From Sinomicrobium soli (GTDB taxonomy: Bacteria; Bacteroidota; Bacteroidia; Flavobacteriales; Flavobacteriaceae): a stretch of DNA of 64,000 nucleotides. Below, in pieces: positions 15,487 to 23,101 of this stretch. The stretch lies in assembly GCF_003285545.1 (NCBI RefSeq), contig NZ_QLNV01000013.1, forward strand, positions 1-64,000, in the 5' to 3' direction. A program made the translations under genes and the position numbers. The notes below the pieces were generated by a model. The model saw only the letters and a program-made list of their open reading frames with translations, searched no databases and was not told the origin of the DNA. Each line of letters opens with the position of its first letter. Position 1 is the stretch's first letter.

Positions 15487-18400
15487 TTAAAATTTAACAC
15501 TTAAACCAAAAGTGAACGATCTCATGCTGGGGTAGGAATTAAAGTCCAGTCCCGCTCCGGCATTCGCCGCCTGCTGATTTCCCCCTGCGCTGAGCCCGTT
15601 ATTATTCTCATATCCCTTGGTATCCACCTCCGGGTCCCATCCCGAATAGGAGGTTATGGTAAAAAGGTTTTCTCCCATCAGATACACCCGCAGCGATTCC
15701 ACTTTTTCCGTTTTCAGGGGTACGGTATATCCCAGGGTCAGGTTCCTCAGGCGCAGAAACGAGGCATCCTCTATAAAATGATCGTTGACATACCCTCCGT
15801 ACTGTGCGTAATAGAAACCATTTCTCGGAAGGTTGGTATCGGTATTATCCGGGGTCCACCGGTTCAATGCGTCCCTGGTCCTGTTCCATTCCAGGTTCAT
15901 CCTGGTCATATTCAGCAGGTCGTTCCCTATATTTCCGTACAGGAAAAACGACATGTCAAAATCCTTATAGGTAAGACTGTTCGTAAACCCCAGTGTCATT
16001 TTCGGAGTCGCATTCCCTATGATGGTCCGGTCTGCAGAAGTGATTTCCCCGTCATTATTAACATCAACAAACAACGGATCACCAGGCACCGCACCGGGTT
16101 GCGGCCCGTAGGTTTCACCCTCCTGGAGCACCCCCGCATATTTATACCCGAACAGCGACCCCAGGGGCTCTCCTTCCCTGATTATGGCATAGGCTTCTTC
16201 AGAAACCGTTCCCATAGGCTTGGACGAGGTAAGCAATATATCGCTTTCCCCTCCCAGCGACTTCACTTTATTACTGTTAAAGGCAAGGTTGAGATGAGTG
16301 GTCCAGGTAAAATCTTCTCCTACAACATTTTTGGATTCCATCCCGAATTCTATTCCCTTATTCTCAATGGCCCCGATATTTTTCAGGCCGGAAACATAGC
16401 CCGTATACATCGGAAGATTTACTCGTATCAGCAGGTTTTCGGTTTTCTTGTGATAGGCATCGACATTGAAGCTCAGCCTGTTGTCCAGGAAGCTGAAATC
16501 CACTCCCACATTGTACTGGTCTGTAGTCTCCCATTTCAGCCTGCTGTTTTCCGGGCTGGTATTGTTCAGGTATGCCCCCGAAGAATTCTGTTCCCCGTCA
16601 AAAGTGTATTTGGCATTGGACATAAGACCGTAAGAGGCGTAATCCCCGATCCTTTCGTTACCGGTCTTACCGTAACCCGCCCTGAATTTCAGGTCGGAAA
16701 ACAGGTTTTGGTCCTGCATGAACTGTTCATTGATAACCCGCCATGCAAACGACCCGGAGGGGAAAACCCCCCAGCGATTGTCCTCCCCGAACCGGGACGA
16801 ACCGTCGGCCCGGACCGTAAAGGTCAGTAAATACCGGTCGTCAAAGGTATAATTGACCCTTCCGAAAAAGGAGGCCAGTATGTTTTCGCTCTTATACGAA
16901 GATACCCCGGTGATCGTCGAGGCCGCCCCCAGATTGTTATAACCGTAGAGGTCGGTTGAAAAACCATATACATTTATTCCCTTCCGCTCATTGATAAACT
17001 TTTCATAAGAGTATCCGCCCATAAACTGGAAGGCGTGTTTTTCATTGAATTCCCTGTTATAGGTAAGGAACATATCGAACAGGTTATGGGTAAGCGAATA
17101 ATCGGAGGTCGAGGCCACCCCGTTGTCTGCGCTTCCCTGGTAAGATTCCCGCAACAGGTAGGTGCCCAGCTGATCGTGCCTTATCTCCGTCCCGGCATCC
17201 ACTCTGGCGGTAAGTCCTTCGGCCAGGTTAAATTCCATGAACATGGTTCCGTTGAAGGCATCTTTCTGAAGATCGTTCTGCCTGGACATCAGGTTGGCCA
17301 GCGGATTGTCTCCCCTTCCCCCGGGAGGCCGGGCAAAACTACCGTCTGCATTGTAAACGGGAACCGTAGGGTCGTACGTAAGAACCGCATACAGCACATT
17401 GGAATTCAATATATTACCACTATATAACTGGTAATCCGATTTTTCGCGCTGGGCCATCATGCTAACCCCGGTTTTGAGAAAATCATTGATCTTGTGATCT
17501 ATGTTTACCCTCCCGGAAACCCGGGAAAAGTTGGTATTCTTCAAAACCCCGTCCTGGTCAAAAAAACCCAGGCTGGTCAGTATCTTTGTCTTTTCATTTC
17601 CCCCGGTAACCTGTATACTGTAGTTTTGTATCACACTGTTCCGGGTAGTGGCTTCTACCCAATCGGTATTGACATCAGATTCCAGTTGCGAAGGAGTATA
17701 CACTCCGTATTCCTGGTTTTCCTGCCCGGGTATCTCTTTATACAGTGCGTTGGCCAGGCTCATATAATCCTTGCCGTTCAGCATGTCGAACGGATTGGTA
17801 ATATGCTGAATACTGGTATATGCGTTTACGGTGATATTGCTGATCCCTTCCTTTCCCCTCTTGGTAGTGATCATGACTACTCCGTTGGCTCCTCGCGAAC
17901 CGTAAATGGCCGTGGCAGATGCGTCTTTCAGTATTTCCATGGAGGCTATGTCGTCCGGGTTTATATTTACCCCGTTATCTGTAGGGAACCCATCTACCAC
18001 ATACAGGGGTTCATTGGTACTGCTCACCGAATTTGCGCCCCTTATCCTGATCGACATACTCCCTCCCGGCGCTTTCGAATTCTGGGTCACCACTACCCCG
18101 GAAGCCCTTCCCTGAATAGCCTGGGCCACATTGCTGACCGAGCCTCCCGAGGTCAGGTCTTCAGAGCTCAGGGAAGAAACAGCCCCGGTAAGATCGCTCT
18201 TTTTCTGTGTTCCGTACCCTACGACAACAACTTCTTCCAGGGCAGAAACATCTTCTCTTAATGCTACCTGTACCTCTGTCCGCCCGTCTACCGGAACTTC
18301 CTGGTTCACAAAACCGAGGTAAGAAACCTCCAGTACCGCATCCTTCCCGGAAACCGTCAAGGTATAATTCCCGTCAAAGTCGGTCTGTGTACCGTGTGCA

Positions 18401-18897
18401 GTCCCTTTCTCCAGTACATTTGCCCCGGGCAACGGCGTTCCCTGCGAATCGGTCACTGTTCCCGATATTTCCATCCCCTGTTCCCCTGCCGATATATTGG
18501 TTTCGGATGTACCCGGTTCGGGTATTTTTCCGGGTTTTTTGCGTACAATGACCTGTCTGCCGTCCAGTTCATAAGTAAGGGTAGTCTTCCCGAATATCTT
18601 GTGCAGGATATCCTCCAGGGTGGCATCCTTTACGTCGAGGGATACCTTTTCCCTTTCATCCAGCGTACCATCCTTATAAAAAAAGACGTATTCACTGTTC
18701 TTTTGTATTTCCTCGAATACCTGTTTTACCGTAACGTTCCTCATGTTAATGTCCATCCTGGTCTGTGCAGAAGAATGACTGGCATATACCGAAGACAATC
18801 CGATACCGATAAAGAGAAGAAATATTTTCATCGCGGTCCATAAGAACCTCACAGGGGGAAAGCCCCCCGGGAAGCCAGGGTTAGTATTTTTATTCAT
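15487..18897 (-). CDS. SusC/RagA-family TonB-dependent receptor with STN domain
   Basis: A 1136-residue outer-membrane transporter. After the signal region (about 20-44) comes an STN domain, about 46-118 (MDINMRNVTVKQVFEEIQKN), which marks receptors that signal through a FecR/ECF pair. Next are a carboxypeptidase-regulatory-like domain (about 145-225, GTVTDSQGTPLPGANV), the plug (EEVVVVGYGTQKKSDLTGAV; GANSVSSTNEPLYVVDGFP) and a beta-barrel ending FTFGLSVKF. The adjacent fecR and sigma genes fit this signalling role. The long N-terminus (MNKNTNPGFPGG...) may be trimmed if translation starts at an internal ATG (18831). Substrate is not deducible. Confidence 0.94.
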   Translation of the reverse strand: MNKNTNPGFPGGFPPVRFLWTAMKIFLLFIGIGLSSVYASHSSAQTRMDINMRNVTVKQVFEEIQKNSEYVFFYKDGTLDEREKVSLDVKDATLEDILHKIFGKTTLTYELDGRQVIVRKKPGKIPEPGTSETNISAGEQGMEISGTVTDSQGTPLPGANVLEKGTAHGTQTDFDGNYTLTVSGKDAVLEVSYLGFVNQEVPVDGRTEVQVALREDVSALEEVVVVGYGTQKKSDLTGAVSSLSSEDLTSGGSVSNVAQAIQGRASGVVVTQNSKAPGGSMSIRIRGANSVSSTNEPLYVVDGFPTDNGVNINPDDIASMEILKDASATAIYGSRGANGVVMITTKRGKEGISNITVNAYTSIQHITNPFDMLNGKDYMSLANALYKEIPGQENQEYGVYTPSQLESDVNTDWVEATTRNSVIQNYSIQVTGGNEKTKILTSLGFFDQDGVLKNTNFSRVSGRVNIDHKINDFLKTGVSMMAQREKSDYQLYSGNILNSNVLYAVLTYDPTVPVYNADGSFARPPGGRGDNPLANLMSRQNDLQKDAFNGTMFMEFNLAEGLTARVDAGTEIRHDQLGTYLLRESYQGSADNGVASTSDYSLTHNLFDMFLTYNREFNEKHAFQFMGGYSYEKFINERKGINVYGFSTDLYGYNNLGAASTITGVSSYKSENILASFFGRVNYTFDDRYLLTFTVRADGSSRFGEDNRWGVFPSGSFAWRVINEQFMQDQNLFSDLKFRAGYGKTGNERIGDYASYGLMSNAKYTFDGEQNSSGAYLNNTSPENSRLKWETTDQYNVGVDFSFLDNRLSFNVDAYHKKTENLLIRVNLPMYTGYVSGLKNIGAIENKGIEFGMESKNVVGEDFTWTTHLNLAFNSNKVKSLGGESDILLTSSKPMGTVSEEAYAIIREGEPLGSLFGYKYAGVLQEGETYGPQPGAVPGDPLFVDVNNDGEITSADRTIIGNATPKMTLGFTNSLTYKDFDMSFFLYGNIGNDLLNMTRMNLEWNRTRDALNRWTPDNTDTNLPRNGFYYAQYGGYVNDHFIEDASFLRLRNLTLGYTVPLKTEKVESLRVYLMGENLFTITSYSGWDPEVDTKGYENNNGLSAGGNQQAANAGAGLDFNSYPSMRSFTFGLSVKF

Positions 18898-18924
18898 ACT
18901 TTTGTTGTGTTTGTTGATTAATTG

Positions 18925-18984
18925 TTACCGGCAAGGCCCGGTAAGGTTAATTTTCCACCGGGAGATGTTGGAGCATCTTCCGGT
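18925..18984. promoter_or_regulatory. Two hairpins between fecR and susC
   Basis: In the 136-nt gap, TTACCGG (18925-18931) and CCGGTAA (18938-18944) form a perfect 7-bp stem. Next to it ACCGG-AGATG (18957-18967) pairs with CATCT-CCGGT (18974-18984) around TTGGAG. Neither has a T-run on the minus strand, so they look more like processing or attenuation structures setting the fecR:susC ratio than like a full terminator. This role is inference. Confidence 0.5.
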
Positions 18985-19033
18985 TTCTTGTTTTTAGAGC
19001 TGTGGTGTCATGTCATGATATTCAACAAGTTTT

Positions 19034-20095
19034 TTAGTTAATAATCCATTTATTATTTCCTGTTCCGGATCTGAAATATTCGAAATCCGTAGTTTTTCTG
19101 ATCGTCTCTATAACATTCTCTACGCTGTCCTTTAAGTCCAGGTACCCTGAAAATGTCTGCCTGGCCAATACCAGGTCGGTGATCTCTATCTCTATATTGT
19201 AATACCTGGCCAGCTTTTTTACGATCTCGTCCATCCTGCTGTTCTCGAGGATCAGCACGCCTTCCTTCCAGGAAAAGAAATCATCCACATCCACCTCCTT
19301 CGAGGTCATTCTCCCGGTGTTCTTCTCGTATTCGGTCATGGTCCCCGGTTTTATCCTGATGGTTTTCTCCCTTTGCCACATACTTTCCCCTTTATAGGCC
19401 ACTTCAACACTTCCGCTTTTCAGCACGGTTCTTACCGCATCGTCCCCGGCGTAATTGCTCACGTTAAACACGGTTCCCAACACCCGGATCCGGTGGTTAT
19501 CGGCCAGCACCATAAAAGGTTTCTCCTTGTTGTGGGTCACTTCAAAAATACCTTCACCTTCCAGGTATACTTCTCTTTTATCCCCTTCAAAAACAGCCGG
19601 GTATACCAGTTTCGAACCTGAGTTGAGCCAAACCGTGGTGCCGTCGGACAATGCTATCCTCGATCTTTTACCATAGGGCACGATAAGGGTGTTGAATGCT
19701 ACCTGTTTGTTATCGTCTTTTTTCTGCAATACGGTTTTCGATTTTCCTATGGTTACCTTCTCACCGTTCGGGGAATAGGAAACCGTAGAGTCGGCCGCGC
19801 CCAGGCTTATTTCCTGTTCTTCTCCCATAACAAGCCTGACTTCCCCGCCACTATCTTTCCCGCCTTGGTCCAGCGATCTGGCATAATGATAAACGCCCGG
19901 CGGCTGTGTGGCCCGGAAATACATCTTTCCAGCTACCAGTACCGACACCACGCACCCCAGGACCAGGGCTCCCCTCCTGATCCTGTTGCGCCTTCTGTAT
20001 CCGTGTACGGACCGCATAATCCGTTTTTTTAACAGGTCCTGCTCTTCCTCCCGGATCACGGCTGTTCCTTCTGTATTGTTATTACTTTTTTCCAC
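19034..20095 (-). CDS. FecR-family anti-sigma factor
   Basis: A 353-residue inner-membrane regulator. The N-terminal cytoplasmic part (about 1-40) should hold the ECF sigma factor. One membrane segment follows (about 43-59, GALVLGCVVSVLVAGKMYF), then the periplasmic FecR domain (IVPYGKRSRIALSDGTTVWL; EGEGIFEVTHNKEKPFMVLA) and a C-terminal STN-interacting domain (DUF4974-like, MDEIVKKLARYYNIEIEI). It would receive a signal from the STN domain of the downstream SusC and release the sigma factor. It lies 285 nt downstream of the sigma gene and 136 nt upstream of susC. Confidence 0.93.
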   Translation of the reverse strand: MEKSNNNTEGTAVIREEEQDLLKKRIMRSVHGYRRRNRIRRGALVLGCVVSVLVAGKMYFRATQPPGVYHYARSLDQGGKDSGGEVRLVMGEEQEISLGAADSTVSYSPNGEKVTIGKSKTVLQKKDDNKQVAFNTLIVPYGKRSRIALSDGTTVWLNSGSKLVYPAVFEGDKREVYLEGEGIFEVTHNKEKPFMVLADNHRIRVLGTVFNVSNYAGDDAVRTVLKSGSVEVAYKGESMWQREKTIRIKPGTMTEYEKNTGRMTSKEVDVDDFFSWKEGVLILENSRMDEIVKKLARYYNIEIEITDLVLARQTFSGYLDLKDSVENVIETIRKTTDFEYFRSGTGNNKWIIN

Positions 20096-20334
20096 GATAG
20101 TTTCTTCAACGATTATTATCCCGGCAAAAGCCTGAAATGCATTCCGACATTGCCCGATACAACATACAACGCATTTTCAGCATAAGTACCGGACTATTCC
20201 GCGTCCTGCATGGTGCGTACCGGGGGGCTCTATTATATAAAAGGCCGTTTTTGCCCCGGCATAGACAGTTTTTTAAAACTTTTTTCAGAAAATATCAGAT
20301 GTTTTCTTAAAACGGAAATAAAATATTTGAGAAA

Positions 20335-20367
20335 CAGGTGATTGACAAAAGCTGTTTCTATCACCTG
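20335..20367 (-). terminator. Hairpin after the sigma gene, possible weak terminator
   Basis: CAGGTGAT (20335-20342) and ATCACCTG (20360-20367) form a perfect 8-bp stem just past the sigma stop at 20381. On the minus strand it is followed by a U-rich but interrupted tract. It may partly end transcription between the sigma gene and fecR; the remaining gap to 20096 shows no gene. Confidence 0.45.
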
Positions 20368-20380
20368 CCCGTACGGGAAC

Positions 20381-20983
20381 CTATATGCAGAAAAACAACC
20401 CGGAAAGTATAAGCAGGCAGGGCAGCAAATGCGCACGAAGCACTTTTACCGCCCGGTAGATCAGTGTCCTGGAAGTTTCTATCGAAACATCCATGATCTC
20501 CGCTATTTCTTCATAGGGTTTCTCTTCCTTGTATTTGAGAAACAGGGCCTGTCGCTGCCTGTCCGTCAGCAGACCGAAAGACGATTCCAGGCGGAGCGCC
20601 CTTTCGGTATGCCATTCGTTAAAAATATAATCTTCTTCCGCAGAACATACGGACTGCTGGGGGACAAAAATATACTGCTCCGTATCTTCCACGGAAACCG
20701 TCCGCGTATTTTCCGCTGTCCTGAACCGGCGGCTGATCTTTCGCTGCAGTGACCGGACGAGATAAGCCTGTACGTTGGAACAGGCAGACAGCTTTTTCCT
20801 GTATTTGTAGAGGTCGAGAAAAAGATCATGTATGGCATCGAGCACTTTCTCCCTATCGCCCGAAACCCTCATTCCGTAAGAAAACAGTAAGCCCGCATAC
20901 CGGTCGTATAGGGCACCAAGAGCTTGTGTACTCCCCCTGCGAAGTTCTTCCCATAAATCGTGTATTTCCCTGTTACTTTTCAA
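20381..20983 (-). CDS. ECF-type RNA polymerase sigma factor
   Basis: A 200-residue group IV sigma factor. Region 2 covers ALYDRYAGLLFSYGMRVSG to AIHDLFLDLY. Region 4 covers LLTDRQRQALFLKYKEEKPY to VSIETSRTLIYRAVKVLRA, a helix-turn-helix for -35 binding. The last 15 residues (LLPCLLILSGLFFCI) are strongly hydrophobic, which is unusual for a soluble sigma factor and could attach it to the membrane near FecR. With fecR and the STN-type SusC it forms a trans-envelope signalling chain controlling this locus, as in characterised Bacteroides systems. Confidence 0.92.
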   Translation of the reverse strand: MKSNREIHDLWEELRRGSTQALGALYDRYAGLLFSYGMRVSGDREKVLDAIHDLFLDLYKYRKKLSACSNVQAYLVRSLQRKISRRFRTAENTRTVSVEDTEQYIFVPQQSVCSAEEDYIFNEWHTERALRLESSFGLLTDRQRQALFLKYKEEKPYEEIAEIMDVSIETSRTLIYRAVKVLRAHLLPCLLILSGLFFCI

Positions 20984-21408
20984 AATGCCTGAAATTCATA
21001 TAGTTAAAAAACTATCCGTTTTCAACCTGTTAACCCTTCCGCAAAACCGGAAGTCACAAGAAGGCAGTTCTTTATGTTATCGAACACATAATTGAAGTCG
21101 ACAGCATGGTAAAATCCGGCCGGGGCAACTATTTCCAGGATAAAAACATCCCGGGTATTCAGGGGGCATGCCCATATCTTTCGAGTAAAATTAACATTTT
21201 TTTTACAAAAACAAATTTTTGAAAATTAAATTCCCGTATATAATGTAAAAAAATAAAAACCCGGTTTTCCGGAACCGGGTATACGCACGCAGAAAGACGA
21301 GGCCACACGACGTACAGCCCGGAAAGAGAACGGCAAAATACCCCGGACTTGATATTTACATTTTTTTGTCGTAATTTAATTGCTGTCTAATCAATACATT
21401 GAAAGATC
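20984..21408. other. Intergenic region between the sigma gene and the DUF4199-like gene
   Basis: This 425-bp region separates divergent genes. It is AT-rich near 21190-21260 and contains the orphan terminator at 21240-21280. No coding frame of interest and no exact TAnnTTTG promoter was found; TACATTTT (21356-21363) near the DUF4199 side is a one-mismatch candidate. Confidence 0.5.
21240..21280 (-). terminator. Orphan intrinsic terminator on the minus strand
   Basis: ACCCGGTT (21259-21266) pairs with AACCGGGT (21273-21280). On the minus strand the stem is followed by TTTTTATTTTTTTAC, a strong U-tract. No minus-strand protein gene lies directly upstream, so it may end a small RNA or stop antisense read-through from the region near 21400. 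Confidence 0.65.
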
Positions 21409-21885
21409 ATGGGAGCAAAGTTCATACAGTTCAGATACGGCATTGTCACGGCTCTTGTGCTCATTGCCTATTTTTTGATCGTAAGGTTGTTCGACCTGCA
21501 TGAAAATATATGGCTCCGGCTGTTCAACGGATGTATCGTAGCCTATGGCATTTACGCTTCCATCCGTTTCAAAAGGCTGGTACAACGCGAGCAGTTCGAT
21601 TATTTTTCAGGGGCGATGACCGGTTTGTCCACCGGGTTTGTCGCCACTGTTCTCTTTGTTGGTTTTATGGCGGTATACATGTTCCACCTGGACCCGAAAT
21701 TCCCCGAAAGCATCATGAATACCTGGATCAAGGGGCATAACCAGGGTCCCGGTATGCTGTTGTTCATTCTGGGTATCGAAGGATTTGCCTCTTCGGTGAT
21801 ACTCACCCTCGCCTTTATGCAGAAATTCAAGCCCAGCTGGAACCTCTCTTCAAAAATACCGGAAAAGGCCAAAAAATTAGCCTGA
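21409..21885 (+). CDS. DUF4199-like integral membrane protein
   Basis: A 158-residue protein with four hydrophobic segments, about 12-27, 38-52, 74-92 and 117-135. The layout and the order of segments resemble DUF4199 proteins of Bacteroidota, whose function is unknown. The last 20 residues are Lys-rich and probably cytoplasmic. It lies upstream of rplU-rpmA on the same strand, but rplU has its own promoter, so a shared role with ribosome genes should not be assumed. Confidence 0.65.
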   Translation: MGAKFIQFRYGIVTALVLIAYFLIVRLFDLHENIWLRLFNGCIVAYGIYASIRFKRLVQREQFDYFSGAMTGLSTGFVATVLFVGFMAVYMFHLDPKFPESIMNTWIKGHNQGPGMLLFILGIEGFASSVILTLAFMQKFKPSWNLSSKIPEKAKKLA

Positions 21886-21889
21886 GCTG

Positions 21890-21920
21890 TTTGCCTGTTA
21901 AGGATTTAGGAGTATATTTG
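21890..21920 (+). promoter_or_regulatory. Promoter of rplU-rpmA
   Basis: TTTG at 21890-21893 and TATATTTG at 21913-21920 are separated by exactly 19 nt, matching the Bacteroidota housekeeping promoter (-33 TTTG, -7 TAnnTTTG). The leader to the rplU ATG is about 50 nt. Confidence 0.8.
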
Positions 21921-21979
21921 CACCCGCCTTTGCCATGGGCAGGGCTTATATAAAAAAATAATTCTTAATTAAGAACGCT

Positions 21980-22624
21980 ATGTACGCAATTGTAGAGATA
22001 GCAGGGCAGCAATTCAAAGTTGCGAAAGACCAGAAGGTATTCGTTCACCGCCTGGCAGAAGACGAAGGGTCGAAAGTTTCTTTCGACAATGTTCTTCTGG
22101 TAGACAACGGAGGTGATGTTACCATAGGCGCCCCGGCTATAGACGGCGCTTCGGTAGAAGCCAAGGTCGTCAAGCACCTCAAAGGTGACAAGGTTATTGT
22201 TTTCAAAAAGAAAAGGCGTAAGGGGTACCGTGTAAAAAACGGTCACAGGCAATTTCTTACCGAGATCGTAGTGGAAGACATCCTTGCCTCCGGAGCAAAA
22301 AAGCAGGCTCCCAAAGCCAAAGCGGAAAAACCCGCAAAAAAGGCTGCTGCTAAAAAGACAGCCAAAAAAGGGGACGACCTGAAAAAAATTGAGGGTATCG
22401 GACCGAAAATTGCCGAATTGTTTAACAGCAACGGTATTGTAACCTATACGGATCTCGCCGCCACTGCTGTAGACAAGCTCAGGGATATCCTGACAGAAGC
22501 CGGCCCGAATTACGCCAACAAGGTTCCGGATACCTGGCCGCAACAGGCCCAGCTTGCTGCAGATGGCAAATGGGACGAACTGAAGGATCTGCAGGAAAAA
22601 CTGGACGGCGGTATTGAAAAATAA
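21980..22624 (+). CDS. rplU: 50S ribosomal protein L21 with C-terminal helix-hairpin-helix extension
   Basis: A 214-residue form of bL21, about twice the usual 100. Residues 1-103 are the normal L21 domain (MYAIVEIAGQQFKVAKDQKV to KRRKGYRVKNGHRQFLTEI). A Lys/Ala-rich linker follows (about 108-133), then a helix-hairpin-helix domain starting LKKIEGIGPKIAELFNSNGI. As I recall, such extended L21 proteins occur in other flavobacteria, so this is not an assembly fusion. The extension may bind rRNA; that is inference. It is followed by rpmA after 74 nt. Confidence 0.93.
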   Translation: MYAIVEIAGQQFKVAKDQKVFVHRLAEDEGSKVSFDNVLLVDNGGDVTIGAPAIDGASVEAKVVKHLKGDKVIVFKKKRRKGYRVKNGHRQFLTEIVVEDILASGAKKQAPKAKAEKPAKKAAAKKTAKKGDDLKKIEGIGPKIAELFNSNGIVTYTDLAATAVDKLRDILTEAGPNYANKVPDTWPQQAQLAADGKWDELKDLQEKLDGGIEK

Positions 22625-22698
22625 CCCCCGTAAACGATAATTAAAGTATAACCCTCCCTGTTTACCACTAAGTAGACCGGGATAAAAAACCGAACAAA

Positions 22699-22959
22699 AT
22701 GGCTCACAAGAAAGGTGTAGGTAGTTCCAAGAACGGTAGGGAATCAGAATCTAAACGTCTTGGTGTAAAGATATACGGAGGGCAGGCTGCCATTGCCGGA
22801 AATATCATCGTACGTCAGCGCGGGACAGCCCACAATCCGGGTGAAAACGTATACATGGGTAAAGATCATACCCTGCATGCGAAAGTTGACGGTGTCGTAA
22901 AATTTGAAAAGAAAAGGAACAACAAATCTTACGTTTCCATCGTTCCGTTCGAAGCGTAA
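22699..22959 (+). CDS. rpmA: 50S ribosomal protein L27
   Basis: An 86-residue bL27. It starts [20 protein letters not shown] without the cleavable N-terminal extension seen in Firmicutes, and contains the conserved [17 protein letters not shown] and [12 protein letters not shown] segments. The N-terminus reaches the peptidyl-transferase centre of the large subunit. It is co-transcribed with rplU and followed by a strong terminator. Confidence 0.97.
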   Translation: MAHKKGVGSSKNGRESESKRLGVKIYGGQAAIAGNIIVRQRGTAHNPGENVYMGKDHTLHAKVDGVVKFEKKRNNKSYVSIVPFEA

Positions 22960-22981
22960 GGAACACTTCCTTTACAATATT

Positions 22982-23019
22982 AAAAAACCTTCATCCGGAA
23001 CCGGATGAAGGTTTTTTTT
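22982..23019 (+). terminator. Terminator after rpmA
   Basis: A long perfect stem, AAAAAACCTTCATCCGG with CCGGATGAAGGTTTTTT, has a two-base loop and ends in a run of eight T. It lies 23 nt past the rpmA stop. Confidence 0.92.
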
Positions 23020-23037
23020 GTTAATTCCAAAAAATAC

Positions 23038-23068
23038 TTTGCCATTACAGAGGGGTTAAATACTTTTG
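23038..23068 (+). promoter_or_regulatory. Promoter of the siderophore receptor gene
   Basis: TTTG at 23038-23041 and TACTTTTG at 23061-23068 are separated by 19 nt, a full match to the Bacteroidota promoter consensus. The ATG follows at 23102. No clear Fur box was recognised. Confidence 0.8.
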
Positions 23069-23101
23069 CATTGTTTGAATTTATTCTAAATAAAAACCAC
23101 T

